Program-made: the position numbers and the translations under genes
Shown: piece by piece, positions 1-12,030 of the stretch
Numbering within the stretch: position 1 is the first letter of the stretch
Layout: the number at the start of each line of letters is the position of its first letter
Source: Byssothecium circinans
Lineage: Eukaryota; Ascomycota; Dothideomycetes; Pleosporales; Massarinaceae
Assembly (NCBI GenBank): GCA_010015675.1
Contig: ML977037.1
Location: forward strand, 144,435 to 207,118
DNA length: 62,684 nucleotides
Direction: 5' to 3'
The notes under the pieces: generated by a model
Told to the model about the DNA's origin: nothing
Seen by the model: the letters and a program-made list of their open reading frames with translations, nothing else
Databases searched by the model: none

Positions 1-1375
1 GATAGCTGCAAGTGCAGCCTCAATTGAGCTCATATTGATAGAGTTGTCGTGTATTGAACTTTGGTGGCTATCGCGATTTTGGTGTTCGGAGCGGGCGTTA
101 CGCCGTCACGCAGGGTATGGTAATAAACTAGTCGCTCTCATGTAAAGCATCACCGAGCGCGACATTTTGTCTTTGGAATTTTTCAGTTCTTGTATTATTA
201 ATAACTGTACTGTTTAAATACTAGAGCCGTTTAGTAAGATGTGGAAAATGGCATTATTTGCCGCCGTCCTTCATCTTTCTGGCCACTTTCATCCGATCTT
301 CAGTTCGGCACCCGATTGCTCGCCTTGAACGCATCTTGAGGCGATTTTGCCAAATGCACTGAAGATGCATATACAGACCAGTACAAAGAGAAGGGAATAG
401 TATTTCTAAGCATGTGTCTAAAATAAAATCGGCTTTAGTAACTTCGTATTGTCAACTAAAGTCATTTCCCCGCCCGATTCACAGACCACGTCTATCCTCT
501 CCACCACTCATATCGTTAAAGCCTTTGATCGACCTCTTCTAGCCCCCAAAATTTACCAATTGTGTTTCTGCCTTGGTTGTGCTCCCCGTAGCGGTTATGC
601 AGTGAGCCTGCTGCGCCGCTCTCAGATCTGTTTCGTGTTTCCCCGCATTAATGCAGCACGTTCCAACATTACCGTACGCAACATTATTGAAGTGAGATAG
701 TTTTGGGACCTTGCAACCACCAACCGTACTGAGTTTAATCGGCCCTCTTAGGAAGCGCTTGACCTCCTCTGTGGCCGGAGAGAATGTGACTTCCTAAGGC
801 ACATGCAGATAGCCAAGATCAAGCATACAACCATGAGCCATCCGAGAAACGATTGGCCTCTCTAATACCGCAACTCAGTTTGATCATACACGCCATGTTG
901 TACCGCGCGTTACCATGTACGACGCATTGGGGAGATGCTCCGTATGCCACCCTTTCGAAAATCGCTCGGAGTCATACCACAGCGAATCGCATCAGCACAG
1001 AACAGCCAGCTATCGGTACTCGCTCCAGAAGAGTATCTTTCGATCGTATATTGACGGTTTAGGAAGGCCGTTCGTTAGGTGAGACACGCAGGTTGATCGC
1101 TTAAGTGGCTTTCCCTACATATTGTGATAACACCCTTACCTTTTTCGTTGGCTCTGCCGATTCGAAACTGCAACACTTCGGAGTTTTTTTGAGACTTATT
1201 CGTATACTCTGACAGCTATTGTTTTGCTTCATGCGTGAGAAGAGAAATGGCGAGTGAGCGATCAATACAAAAGCGCGAAGTTCTCTGCCCTTACAAGAAC
1301 AACCACACTCTTCTGATATACCATTGTCTCACAAATATCCTTTGTATACCGATTATTTGCTTCCTATCTCCAATC
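1..1375. other. Gene-free 5' region
   Basis: No convincing coding region is seen. The open frames are short (under 85 codons), have no recognisable motifs and lack consistent splice sites. The last few hundred bases presumably carry the promoter of the dynamin-family gene that follows. Confidence 0.5.
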
Positions 1376-4052
1376 ATGGCCACTGTCTCCGTCAAATCCG
1401 ATTCGCTAGACAAGCTTCAGTCTCCTGAACAGGTGGCACTCCTTGACGCCGTCGACAAACTCCGAAACCAAGGACTTGGTCATTACGACATCAGCCTTCC
1501 TCAGCTGATTGTATGTGGAGACCAATCCTCCGGCAAGAGCTCAGTGCTCGAAGGCCTTACACGACTCCGTTTCCCCACCAAAGACGGCCTCTGCACTACC
1601 TTCGCCACAGAGCTCGTTTTGAGGAGACATGTGGTTGTTGAGATATCCTGCACCATCATTCCCAGCAAGACCCGCTCCCATGCTGAGAGAGAAGAGCTGT
1701 CGAAATTCAGACGTTGTTTCGCTTCCAGCGACGACTTTACCTTTCCTTCGCTTCTTGAAGAGGCCAGGGACTGTATGTCCTTTGGAGTCAAGTCTAACAA
1801 TTTCTTCTTCGAAGACGTTCTCCAGATCAGATATACTGGGCCCGACCTTCCCTCACTCACGATCGTCGATTTGCCCGGCATAATACACTCAGAGCTGAAT
1901 GGAAAGCGAGGCGTTGATACTGTACGTCAACTCGTACGAAGCTACATGGCTGACCAGCGGTCCATCATCCTTGCGGTGGTGTCTGCGAAGAGCGACCCGC
2001 AGACTCAAGGCATTCTCAACTACGTCAAGGAGCTAGATCCTTCGTCATCCCGCACCTTGGGAATCATTACGAAGCCAGATTACCTGCATGCGACCTCCGA
2101 CGGGGAAAAGATGTTCTTGAGATTAGCTAGGAACGAAGAGATAGCTTTCGATCTTGGATGGTACGTTGATCTTTATTGCGATAGGATGCCTTGGAACAAT
2201 GCATCTCATACGAAGCGTGTTGAATGCCTTCTGGATAAGCTTTGTTGACTTTATATGCAGGCACGTCGTTAAGAACCGTGGCTTCACCGAGCGCGAGCAG
2301 TCGGACACGGAGCGCGACGAGTCCGAGAGACAGTTTTTTGCCACAGGGGTGTGGGCTACTCTTCCACGTTCCAATGTTGGCATCGAAACTCTGAGGAGCA
2401 AGCTCTCACGGGTCCTACTTCAACATATCCGCAAAGAGCTTCCATCACTTACTGGGGCGATTCAAACGGCGATCAACACGACAGAGTCTCTTCTCAAGAG
2501 TCTGGGAGATCCCCGGGATGAGCCGCAACAACAGCGTAATTACCTCATGGAGAAAGCTCAGAGGTTTGGCGCGCTTACGCTTGATTCACTGAGGGGAATC
2601 TACAGTGACGATTTCTTCAAACTCGACCCGTCGAACAACAGTATCCCACCGGCACGCCTACGCACCAAAATACAGGACCTGAACATGGCTTTTGCCGTGG
2701 CCATGTACAGCAAAGGTCATCAATATCGTATTATCGATGCATCACCCCAAGCTTCTGTCCAACCCCCCTATTCTCTGCCGTCAACCGCTATTAACAACTA
2801 CAACGAATTGTCAGAACCGATTGACATTCATAAATCCGAATACCTTGAATCTCATATCGGTAACCAAGTGCGCTTGAGCCGACCCTCCGGACTACCTTCG
2901 CTCGTTAATCCAGGGGTCATTGGCGAAGTCTTCCGCCAGCAATCGAAGCCTTGGGAGGCGGTTGCTCGACAGCATCTGAGTGACGTATACGACGCCGTCC
3001 TCGCCTATCTGTACGAAGTCTTGAACCGTACTATGGATACAGATACACTCAACGCGCTGATGCAGGAGCACATTGAGCCGGAGCTTGAGAAAAGACAACA
3101 GCTGCTCAATGAGAAACTGGAGGAGCTGCTCATACCGTTTCAGAAGCAGGAACCCATTACGTACGATGCGAGCTTCGCTTTCGAGCTCGAGCAGACCAGA
3201 ATGTCGCGGTACTTTGAGCACAAGGGTCAACCCAGCGTTGGTGGGAGGAGGAGTGCAGAGACGCAGTTGTTGACCGAGTCTGTCGATGACTTTACGAACT
3301 GTGAGATCTTGAACATGATGAATACTTATTATAAGGTGAGCTTTACGCGCTCGATCATAACAACTTCAGCTAATCTTTCCCCCAGAAAGCCATCTCAGTC
3401 TTCATCAGCAACGTCACCGTTTTGGCGATCGAAAACTGCCTCATCACTGATCTGCCATCGCTCCTCAACCCAGAGCTTGTGCTCAACATGGACGAAGAGA
3501 AGCTGTTTGCCATCGCTTCGGAGTCGGAGGATGTTCGCAATTGGCGCGCAGCTCTCAAGCAGAAACTTGAAGATCTGCGAGCTGGGAAACGCGTTCTCGA
3601 CTCGCAGGCACGTCGGTCTGGAAAAGGTAAGCATGGTCTCAACGACTCTGGCTTGCAATGATACTGATAGGTGAGTAGTAATAGGAAATACTCTACGACC
3701 GCAGAGAGTGGCGCCAAGTATGCCGACAATGGACTCCAGACCAAGGACTCCAACCCCAAGGCAAGCTGCCGAGGCGGACGAACAAGGTACACACTTCTCT
3801 CACTCTACATTGAGCATCCGTAATGCTAACGCCTATCCAGTTGATGAACTTGCATCGAGCTTCACGCGCATCAACGTCACGCCACCACCATCTCAACCAA
3901 AAGAGCTCCAGCCGCAGGATACTCCTGTCGGCGCTCCTTTAACCCCGCCAAAGTCCCCGAAACCAGCTGTGAACGAGCCACCGCCCAAGTGGAAGATGCG
4001 TGCTCGTGTTGATGACTGCCCGGATTCTGATGCGGAGGAAGACAAGTTTTAG
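1376..4052 (+). CDS. Dynamin-family GTPase (Mx/dynamin-like)
   Basis: Large membrane-remodelling or Mx-type GTPase. Five exons are inferred: 1376-2160, 2261-3335, 3386-3626, 3685-3786 and 3841-4052, giving 804 residues. The GTPase domain is clear: P-loop GDQSSGKSS at residues 48-56, switch motif DLPG at about 165-168 and base-recognition TKPD at about 232-235. A helical stalk follows, and the C-terminal part around LNMDEEKLFAIASES resembles a GTPase effector domain. A Ser/Pro/Thr-rich tail ends the protein. ATG 1376 is preferred over an in-frame start at 1235 because it gives a compact N-terminus just before the GTPase domain. The last intron (3787-3840, 54 nt) has no in-frame stop but has a GCTAAC branch point. 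There is no pleckstrin domain, so it is closer to Mx or fungal-specific dynamins than to classical dynamin. The exact membrane target is unknown. Confidence 0.9.
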
Positions 4053-4334
4053 ATGGAAGACGCAGATGACATGGTTTAATTAAATGTGCAGTTTCGCTTT
4101 GTAGAGTATTTGTGCCCAAGGTTTTCCTGTTCTGAGTCACTGCCTGTACGATCATGTGTCAATAGTCTCGCAACGGTTTCTACAGTTTGAACTTGGTAAA
4201 GTGTTGCAAGATATTTGGCCTAGTACTATATAGACGGCGTTTAGGTCATCAATTTCAATCTGTCACATGAACCCTTATTCCCTGCACCATCAATCCAACC
4301 CATCCACTCCCCTCCCCCTTCCTCCCCACATCAA

Positions 4335-4926
4335 TCAAGGAAAGCACTTAAACGGCACACTCATCCAAAAGCACCCAGACCTCTCATCCTTATTCGTACA
4401 AGCCCCCAACGTAACCCCCTTCTCAGGCTCAAACTCCGTGCCCCCGTACAGCGTCCCCGCATACCAAAAGTCCAACTCCCTAGGGCTATTGAGGCGGAGC
4501 ATGTTCACGACAACGCCGTAGGGGAGGCCGGTGCCGCTGAGGAAGTCGCGCGGGAAGGGCTTGGAGTGTTCGCCGAGGATGTCGCATTCGTGCGAGTAGA
4601 TGTATAGGGTGTCGACTGGGGGTTGAGGGTCAATGGGGCATGGGTGGGGATGGGGTGGGGATGGGAAAGGGGAGGTGAGTGGTGGGAAGGGAAGAGGAAG
4701 AGGAAGGAGCTGGAGATGGAGATGGGAAGGAAGAGGAGGACGTACCCCACTTGTAATGCCCAGGTCCAGGCCCGGGGTACTCTTTCTCAGCGCGCCAGAC
4801 TGCGTTGCACCACCCTTGGTCTTGGAAGTGGCACATTTCCCTATCGATTTGTTGCAGGGGGACTGCGTTGACGCATCGAGAGAGTGCGAGGGTAAAGGTG
4901 AGGAGGGCTGGGATGGGGGACTTCAT
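4335..4926 (-). CDS. Small secreted cysteine-rich protein (effector candidate)
   Basis: A two-exon gene inferred by joining two frames: exon 1 4746-4926, intron 4616-4745 (GTACGT...CCCAG on the minus strand), exon 2 4335-4615, giving 153 residues. Residues 1-21 form a typical signal peptide (hydrophobic LLTFTLALS core, likely cut after VNA). The mature part of about 132 residues has six cysteines (positions 32, 40, 71, 133, 142, 151), an even number that would allow three disulfides. It is rich in aromatic residues. No domain is recognised. Length, signal peptide and cysteine content are those of fungal small secreted proteins, some of which act on host tissue, but nothing in the sequence proves such a role. 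The gene is convergent with the dynamin gene, 282 bp away. The intron is strongly purine/pyrimidine-skewed. It lacks internal Lys-Arg sites, so Kex2 processing is not expected. Confidence 0.72.
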
Positions 4927-5805
4927 TTTGGGAGATTGCTTTGGGGTTGATGTACCAAGAAGGGGGAGGAGGATTGAAGGTATGAGTGATGGATGAAGAG
5001 AGTGGTGGGTCGGGGAAAGAAGATGGACTAATGAACGGATGAATGAAGGGTACGAATAGAGCAGCGCGGGACTTTGAAATGTGTTAAGGTACTTCATTCT
5101 GCGAAACGCGAAGTGAGGAGTAAGTGTGAATACCAGAGCGTTAGTTTGTCGAAGACAAACAGACGGCTGCGAATCATTTCAATGTGGAAGGTGACTGCGC
5201 AACAGCAAACAATTTACCTGATGCTGTGTAGCAAGAAGTACTTGTTGCACTGAGTTAGCGAGTCCAAACCATCTATGGGAATGACATTGCTGGGGCCGTA
5301 ATACAGGATTGTACCAAACGTTTCTTTGACTGACAGGTAACATGCCATGTTACTCGGCGCGACGTCAAAGTATTTGTGCAAGAGGTGTTAGGTCTAGACA
5401 TCCTCACGAGGCTTCCGTTCCCGGTCGCTGAGTACGGAAAAGGCCGAGAGACATCTTGAGCAAGTGTTGTGTAGAATAATTCTCATTGAGTGGATAGGTT
5501 TGCCAAAAACAGAGACTGCATTACATTACTGGTGCAAAAGCCTTGCAACGTTTTCTAGGCCCAAACTGTGGAAAGCGTTGCGTGACTTTTGACGCGTGAC
5601 TGTACAGTACATTAACAATGCGCTTAAGAGGTATATAACATAAGACACAGATAAACACATGCTTCGCTAAACATGATAGAGGAAAGAAAGAAAGGCGCCA
5701 AATATGCGGAAGAAGAGAAAGAAGACCCGCTATAATTATAGACAATCAAGCCATTCTGCGTCCATCATGACAATCATAAACATTACCTTATCCACCTACT
5801 TCCCT
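4927..5805. other. Intergenic region upstream of the secreted-protein gene
   Basis: About 880 bp between the start of the small secreted protein gene and the stop of the PhoD-like gene, both on the minus strand. No gene is seen. It must hold the promoter of the former and the 3' UTR of the latter. Confidence 0.5.
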
Positions 5806-8800
5806 TTACTTCCAAATCTGCCACTTCTTCTTCTTGGGCGGCACAAAACTGTCCTGACTAACCTTCTCATCCCCACTATAACTCCCCAGACTATCCCCAT
5901 CCATATCCACCTCTTCCCCACTATCCGCATACCGTCCGTGGCCGAGATACCTAGCCCCGACTCCCGCTGCCCCATTCCGCCCTTCGCTGGCGAAATACCC
6001 ATCTTGACCACCGGCATCATCTCTGGCCTGCATGTTGCCCCTCGAGTAAGGCGATCCAGGTCCTGCGCCAACAATAGCAGGATGCGGCGGATAACTGTCT
6101 CTCTTAGATCGACCTGGTGTATGTGTAGCGACGTGTGCGTCATATTCGAACCTCTCACCGCGATGCTGGTTCAGAATCCCGCCCATACTCCGTCTCTGGA
6201 CATTGGGATCGTGCTGTTCCTGGACTTCGTTGCGTGTCTTTGGGGCCGGTAACTGTGATTTGTGGGATGAGTTGTAGTTTGGTTGGCGGTTTGAATTGGA
6301 GCGAGACGGCAGGGCCGCGGTTTGTGTTTGCATGTTGTCATAGTTTGGAACGGGTGCCGAGACGTGGCGTTTGCCTGCTACGGATTCCCAGGCAGAGGAA
6401 CGCTGATGAGGTGGAGCGGGGTTGGGTGGGTGAGGGTCTACGCTTTGGCGGCGGTTTGCGGGAGCGGACACTCGACCTACAGACGGAGGAGGTTCACTGT
6501 CAGCATAACTAGAAGGTGGTGGAGGTTGGGATTGGGAGGACGCGCGCTTGCGGGATGCGAATCCCGGGATTAGGATTCGAGGCCCAACTTTATACCTTTG
6601 GCGTATGCGCTCCTCCTCGTCCATTTCCTCTCCGCTTCCGCTGTCGCTGGCAGAATCGCTGGCGTGCGAGTACCCGTCATCACCGACTGTGCGATGGTGC
6701 CGATGTCCACCTTTAAAGACATTGAAGACGTTGCCGATACCTGACTTGCGGCGCTCTGTCTCAACCACACCTTGCTCTGGGACTGTGCAATCGAGTGCAG
6801 GGACAATGATCCGGTATGGTATTGTACTCCCGGCAGGATCGTGCTGCGAGACTTCGAGATTCAGGCAGATGTCGAGACCACCCTCCAAATTGACGTACTC
6901 AGACTGTCCCTTCTTGCCTAGCATACTGGGCCGGCGGTGAAAGTTGGAAGGTTGCTCGATTGATTGACTGTCGCGAGCTGAAGACTTGCGAGGTTGAGGT
7001 AAACTCTGCGAAGAGCCTGGCGCACTACCACCGTCTACTGAAGCCCGGCGTCGGAAGAGTGAAGTGAGGGAGCTCCGACGGGATCTCGGTCGTTCAGAGC
7101 GATCGGGTGAGAACGATGATTGTGGCATACCAATCTGTTGCTCATCAGCCGTGGCATTAGCGGGGTTGTTGTAGTATGACAGCGGTGGGCCGCGCCCTCG
7201 TCTGCTGCCTCCACCTGCGCTCATACGTCGTACCATCTTTCCAGGGGTGTAGTCTGATAGCGTCCTTGTGAGTCGCGGTCTAGCACCTGGTGATCCTGGT
7301 GGCGTGGCCGGTGGCGTAGTGCCAGGTTTCCAGTCGCGCAGACTGCACCAGTTTCGGCGTTGGAGGAGATGAGTATTGTTCCTCTTCTTACCATCAACAT
7401 CGTACGTGAACAGCGGAATCATGTCCTCATCGGTATCATCATCGAGATGATGCACCTTGTTGCGCTTGTTGATGACATCGGCCATTATCTCCGGAGGTGG
7501 TGTATTGACAATGGCAGAGGAAATGACGTTTGGCATGTACCGGTGGTCCTTGTCTTTGGGGATACCGAGCTTCTTGTTGCTGTAAAACTGGCCAACAGCA
7601 GCGAGATGGACATCGCCTCCAAGAATTGTTACCCGGACGGACTTGGTTTGTGCAATATGTTGTAGCTCCAAGATGAAATCTTCCCGCTCTCGTTTGTGAT
7701 GCTTCGCCGTCCAGTGGTCATCAAGGTCATCAAGAATCTCAACGCCACCGTCGAATTTGTTGATAAAGTTGCCAAGCATCCCTGCACGCCCAAGTGCTTT
7801 GATGGGGTCCAACAGTCTACTCGTCAGTACGGCTTCGAGAAAATTGAGCCTAGGGTAGGCTATGGGAACACCGAGCAGGACTATCAAATGCTTAGTCTCT
7901 CCTTTGATGATTTCTTCTTCCAAGCGATCGAACACGACGTCGTACGAGTCTTCCGTTAGAATTGTGTCGCGTTGGCGTTCGGTACGGCAGTCGAGACCAA
8001 GGAAAGCGACCTTGCGTCCAAGGTGCATGAAGACACTACGCGATCGTTCTTTGATGTATGGTCCCGGATGTGCTCCGAGTAGCCACGAAGGCTCGGTCTT
8101 TTCGGTCTCGGCGACCACGGACTGATGCTGAAAGAGCATATAGTACTTGAATGCAACGGCACCGAGTCCCATGAACACTGGCGTTTGCATGAAATGGTGT
8201 GGATAAGATCCATAGCCCTGGGCAAAGTTAGTCATCTGTTGACGATGTTTGACCCGTCGTACTTACGTCAATGATGTCGTGATCGTCCCAGATATTGACC
8301 ATGGGAATTTGAGAGTTTGCCATTCCGAACAGACCCTGCGAGAACCACATAGAGTACCGATCGAGATAAAACTGTTCCAGCTCGTTCTGTAATTCCTCGG
8401 AAAATGGCGTATTGTGCTTGTGCAGCGGATTTCTGCTGTTGGTCCACTGCTTGAACAGGGTCGTTTGGTGCATCGCGGCATCATTGTAGATTTGGTCGCC
8501 TCCTCCGAGCATGACGTGGAAAGGGCGAGTTTGATGGTTGTTCAAAACGTCGCGCCACATCGCATCAGGCCCGCAGAACTCGCTCGGATTTACAGAATAC
8601 GAGAAGCCATTGCAGCTGTGAAACATGATGTTCATCGTCTCGCCCTTGGCTGGCACCCAGAATCCAATAGCAGGACCTCTATTGATCCTGTAAGCTATAC
8701 GTGACTGCGAATCTCCAAGCTCTACCTCGAGATTAAAACGCCAAAAGGTCACGCCGCGTTCGGCATGAAGCCTGATTCCGGGAATCTCGCGTACTTTGCC

Positions 8801-10909
8801 TAGCTTCTCCCCGTCCTTTCTATGTATGCGACTCTCGCTACCGGGTCCGACCTCTGAGAATAATCCTGTGTCGTCCTCTATTCGCGATATGTCTTCGTTC
8901 TCGGGGATGTCATCGACGGCTTTGGCATACAAGGTCTTGCCAGTTCGCGACACCTTGGTTTGGCCTTCGAGGGAGTCGACGTAGGCCGGATCGAGACCAT
9001 CGTCCACTTCAACAGGGGGCGGCGGTAGGAGGTCCATTGGCTGTTTGAACAAGCGTAGCGTGGGCGGCTTTTGGTAAGAAGACTGTTCGTCCGTGGTCAC
9101 GATCAAGACACTTCCACGCCAAATCTCCCGGTCCTTGCCCACACGGCTCTTGTCCCTACGGAGACCGGTGTAACGCAGTAGTGGACCGCATTTCAAATAC
9201 AACGGAGGATTGAAAGTAGTCTGAGTTGAAGGAGGATCCGCGTAACCATCGTAGGTTGGCTCCATGTAGTCGCCGCTCGCACGTCGCTGGTGGGCAGATG
9301 TACTCTGCTCCCACCAAGCCTTGTTGACGCTGCTGGACCTTCGGGGCACAACGTCAAGGTCAAGATCGTCTGCAGTTAGAGGGACGATGGGAGCATTCTT
9401 CCATTCCTCTAGCATGGGTGCTGCGACGTATCGCCGATCGGGATCATGGTGAGGTGAGAATACGTCGGTCACATGCATAGCTGGATCTTGCAATCGCTCG
9501 GAGTTGGCATCGGACGTATCATCGGCAAAACTAACACTGCGGCGATTGTTGATGGGCGCAGACGCCTCGAGATGACCAATTGGTTTTGCTCCGTTCGTTT
9601 GATCGATGCGCTGCTGCTCCATGTCTCTCTGGGCAGCGGCTAATCCATGACTGTCTCTCTTTTTCTCTTTGTTGACATTGCTAGTGGGGGTGGGTGGCAA
9701 ATCCTTGGACAATCGTCTACTGTCGTATCGGGAGACATTTGCACCGGCTTGTCGTGAGGCATGGGGAGGCACGTCCACTTCGTACAGTCCTAGGCCTGTA
9801 GGGACAGGCACTGGTTTCCGATCGACCTTTTGACGGGGCGGTCCCGCAGTCGTGCGGTCTCGAAAACTGCCTGATCCTCGAGCCACTCCAACCGGCTCGT
9901 TGCCTTTGTCACTAGATGTGCGTCCAACGGTGGCGTCAGCATGATGCAGGCTATGTCCTTGATGTTGTGATCCAGTCGAGCGTCGTTTCGCCTGAGATGG
10001 GACGCGATGCGGGCCCGTCGGCGTTCGAGTCCTTGAAGGATCCCAAGGATCGCTCAGATCGTGTATCTGATCATCATCGGAGTCGCTGAGAGGATCCTCC
10101 GGTGGTGGCCTGGGCTTCTGCGGCGGCATGGATACATGGCGTTTGCTGGTGGCGGTAGGTGCTGGGGCATGTTCAGCAGGAACCGGTCCAGAGACAACGC
10201 GCTGTTGTTTTGCAGCGGCATCACGGGCTCGCCGCGCGCGCATCTCAGCCTCAGCCTTCTCCTGGGCGGCCAGTTCAAGCTCGAGTATGCGAGCTCGTCT
10301 CTCCTCTTTGCTTATGTCATCTAACTTGCCCTCGAGCTTCTGTAGCGGCGACCGGTCCGGCACCGAAGGTCTGCGCCCGGAATCTCTCCTAGTCAGTCCT
10401 TCTACGTTCCCCGATAGAGGCTCGACGGGCAGATATGGGGGCGAGCGCAGATGTTGCAGCCTCTCGGCGGGGATGGTGATGTTCGGCTGTTGTCGTCCAG
10501 CAATCATATGGATGGTCGGGTCGCGGGAGCGGCCAGAGTAGGAGCGCGTCGGTACTCTGGAGCTCTTGGGTGCATAGGGGTCTCGGTAAGACGTAGGTGG
10601 CGGACCTCGAGGCACATCGGGGGCGGCGGGGAGCGGTTCAATGGCAGTACCTGTTGTTGGCGGCGGTATCTGCTGGCTCTGGCGCCGTCGATGGGAGGAG
10701 CTTCGCGCAACTCGGTTCGAAGCAGGCGCGGGTGCAGAGTCATGGCTGGGTGGGTTGTTGGATAGTTGCGATGCTGCTTGCGCTGGGGTTGGCTGCGTGT
10801 CCGTCGGACGTCTGTAGCTGGCGCCCCTCTTCGAGTAGCCGTCAGGCAGCGGTTGAGACGTATTGGCAGTGCGCAGAGGGTATGCGGCGCTGGTTCCATG
10901 GCTCTCCAT
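5806..10909 (-). CDS. Large PhoD-like phosphatase-domain protein
   Basis: Two exons (8267-10909 and 5806-8217) with a 49-nt intron at 8218-8266 (GTAAGT...CCCAG) give 1684 residues. The intron falls exactly inside the conserved metallophosphatase motif, and splicing restores WDDHDIIDGYGSYP, with GGGDQIY upstream. These metal-binding motifs mark a PhoD-like (calcineurin-like/alkaline phosphatase D) domain in the middle of the protein. The first 550 or so residues and the last 550 are low-complexity, Ser/Pro/Arg-rich and probably disordered; the extreme C-terminus is the basic PPKKKKWQIWK. ATG 10909 is taken as start because codons just upstream in the frame are not ATG. No signal peptide is visible, so unlike bacterial PhoD it is unlikely to be secreted. 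Such large PhoD-like proteins are conserved in filamentous fungi, but their substrate is not known to me. Confidence 0.88.
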
Positions 10910-12030
10910 GCTGCCACGAGGTGCTGCCAATGGGCCGGCTGGGGCGAAGCGGAATTAGACTGTTGACAAATGCATTTTAGAGACGGTCCCAGTAGACGTG
11001 AGCCGAAAGGAGCTACCTGTGTAGGAACTTGGAAGACTGCGCTGCGTCTGGAGTCTACACGTGCTGAGCGCAGCGTACGGCGTGCGGTATGCGTGCTGAG
11101 GTGCTGGCGACGGTGTGACATGCGGTGGAAGGGAACACGGCACGGTCAATCAGAAGATACAAGAACGTAACGGTGGGAAGTCAATTGTGCATGCAGAATA
11201 CTAGAAGGGAACCAGGGATATATCTACGACAGCGCATGCTCGCGCGCTTCTCAAAGTTGGGGTGGCGGGTTGTGTGGCTGGTCGGCTTCAGCCTGCATAT
11301 GTTGAGGAACAAGACCAACCAGACTCCCCAAAACTCATCCAAGGGGATTGCAGTACTGATACTCGGCCCAAACTTGGACATGGAGCTTGACCAGCAGCGC
11401 GGGTTCCATGTCGTTGTTTCTCCTGAGAACATTTTTCTGCTGAAGGGATTTGGGAATATTAAAGCATCCAACTTCCAAGCATTGCAAGGGTCAGCCCAGT
11501 CAGGTCTGGCGGGTGCGGCTGCTAATCACCTCTTCCTCCCGATGCGTCCTTAGTGGCTCTCTAGGCCAAAAGAGGCAACATTCGAATTTCGAATGACCCG
11601 CCCGGCGCTTTGAAGCATCGCACGTGACATCTGGAGCAGTAGCAGCAACGGCTTCCATGGATCGAGCCACGCGAGCGCACTGGCGTCGCAACTTCTGAGG
11701 ACTGCGCTGTTTCACTGCTTCTTCCACCCAGAGCTTCTTCCACCCTCAACTTTTGCATCTTTGATCACAAGTCCAACGTCGCGTTGCACACTGCCAACTG
11801 GAGTTGTTGGTTCCTAATCCTTATGCGGCAGCCAGCTTAGTAGAACCCCGTTCCTATCCCCCCCAGCGCCCCCCGGACTTCTCTCACCTTCCCATCGCCG
11901 ACGTGTTGAAGGACACCGTCGCTCCTCCGGAACATTTCGCCTCCTCATCACCAACTCCTCCCGTTCTCTGTACATACTTTTCACACGCATGCTGCGCTAG
12001 CCAGCCTACACCACGCTCACCTCCTTCACC
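10910..12030. promoter_or_regulatory. Divergent promoter region, PhoD-like gene / KEX2
   Basis: A 1.1-kb head-to-head intergenic region. It contains a CACGTG E-box core near 11619 and long pyrimidine-rich stretches (about 11860-12030) before the KEX2 ATG, common in fungal promoters and 5' UTRs. The open frames in it have no recognisable protein features. Confidence 0.5.

Noticed and set aside
1235..1375. N-terminal extension of the dynamin-family protein
   Set aside because: In frame but hydrophobic and unlike the family's N-terminus; ATG 1376 gives the expected start.
4633..4950. Plus-strand Gly/Trp/Arg-rich open frame
   Set aside because: It is antisense to the secreted-protein gene and its odd composition comes from the purine-rich intron; the minus-strand model has a signal peptide and valid splice sites.
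5704..6252. 182-codon plus-strand frame
   Set aside because: Antisense to the C-terminal low-complexity part of the PhoD-like protein; no features of its own.
11125..11553. 142-codon plus-strand frame between the PhoD-like gene and KEX2
   Set aside because: No recognisable motif, overlaps a minus-strand frame of similar length, and lies in the region needed for two promoters.
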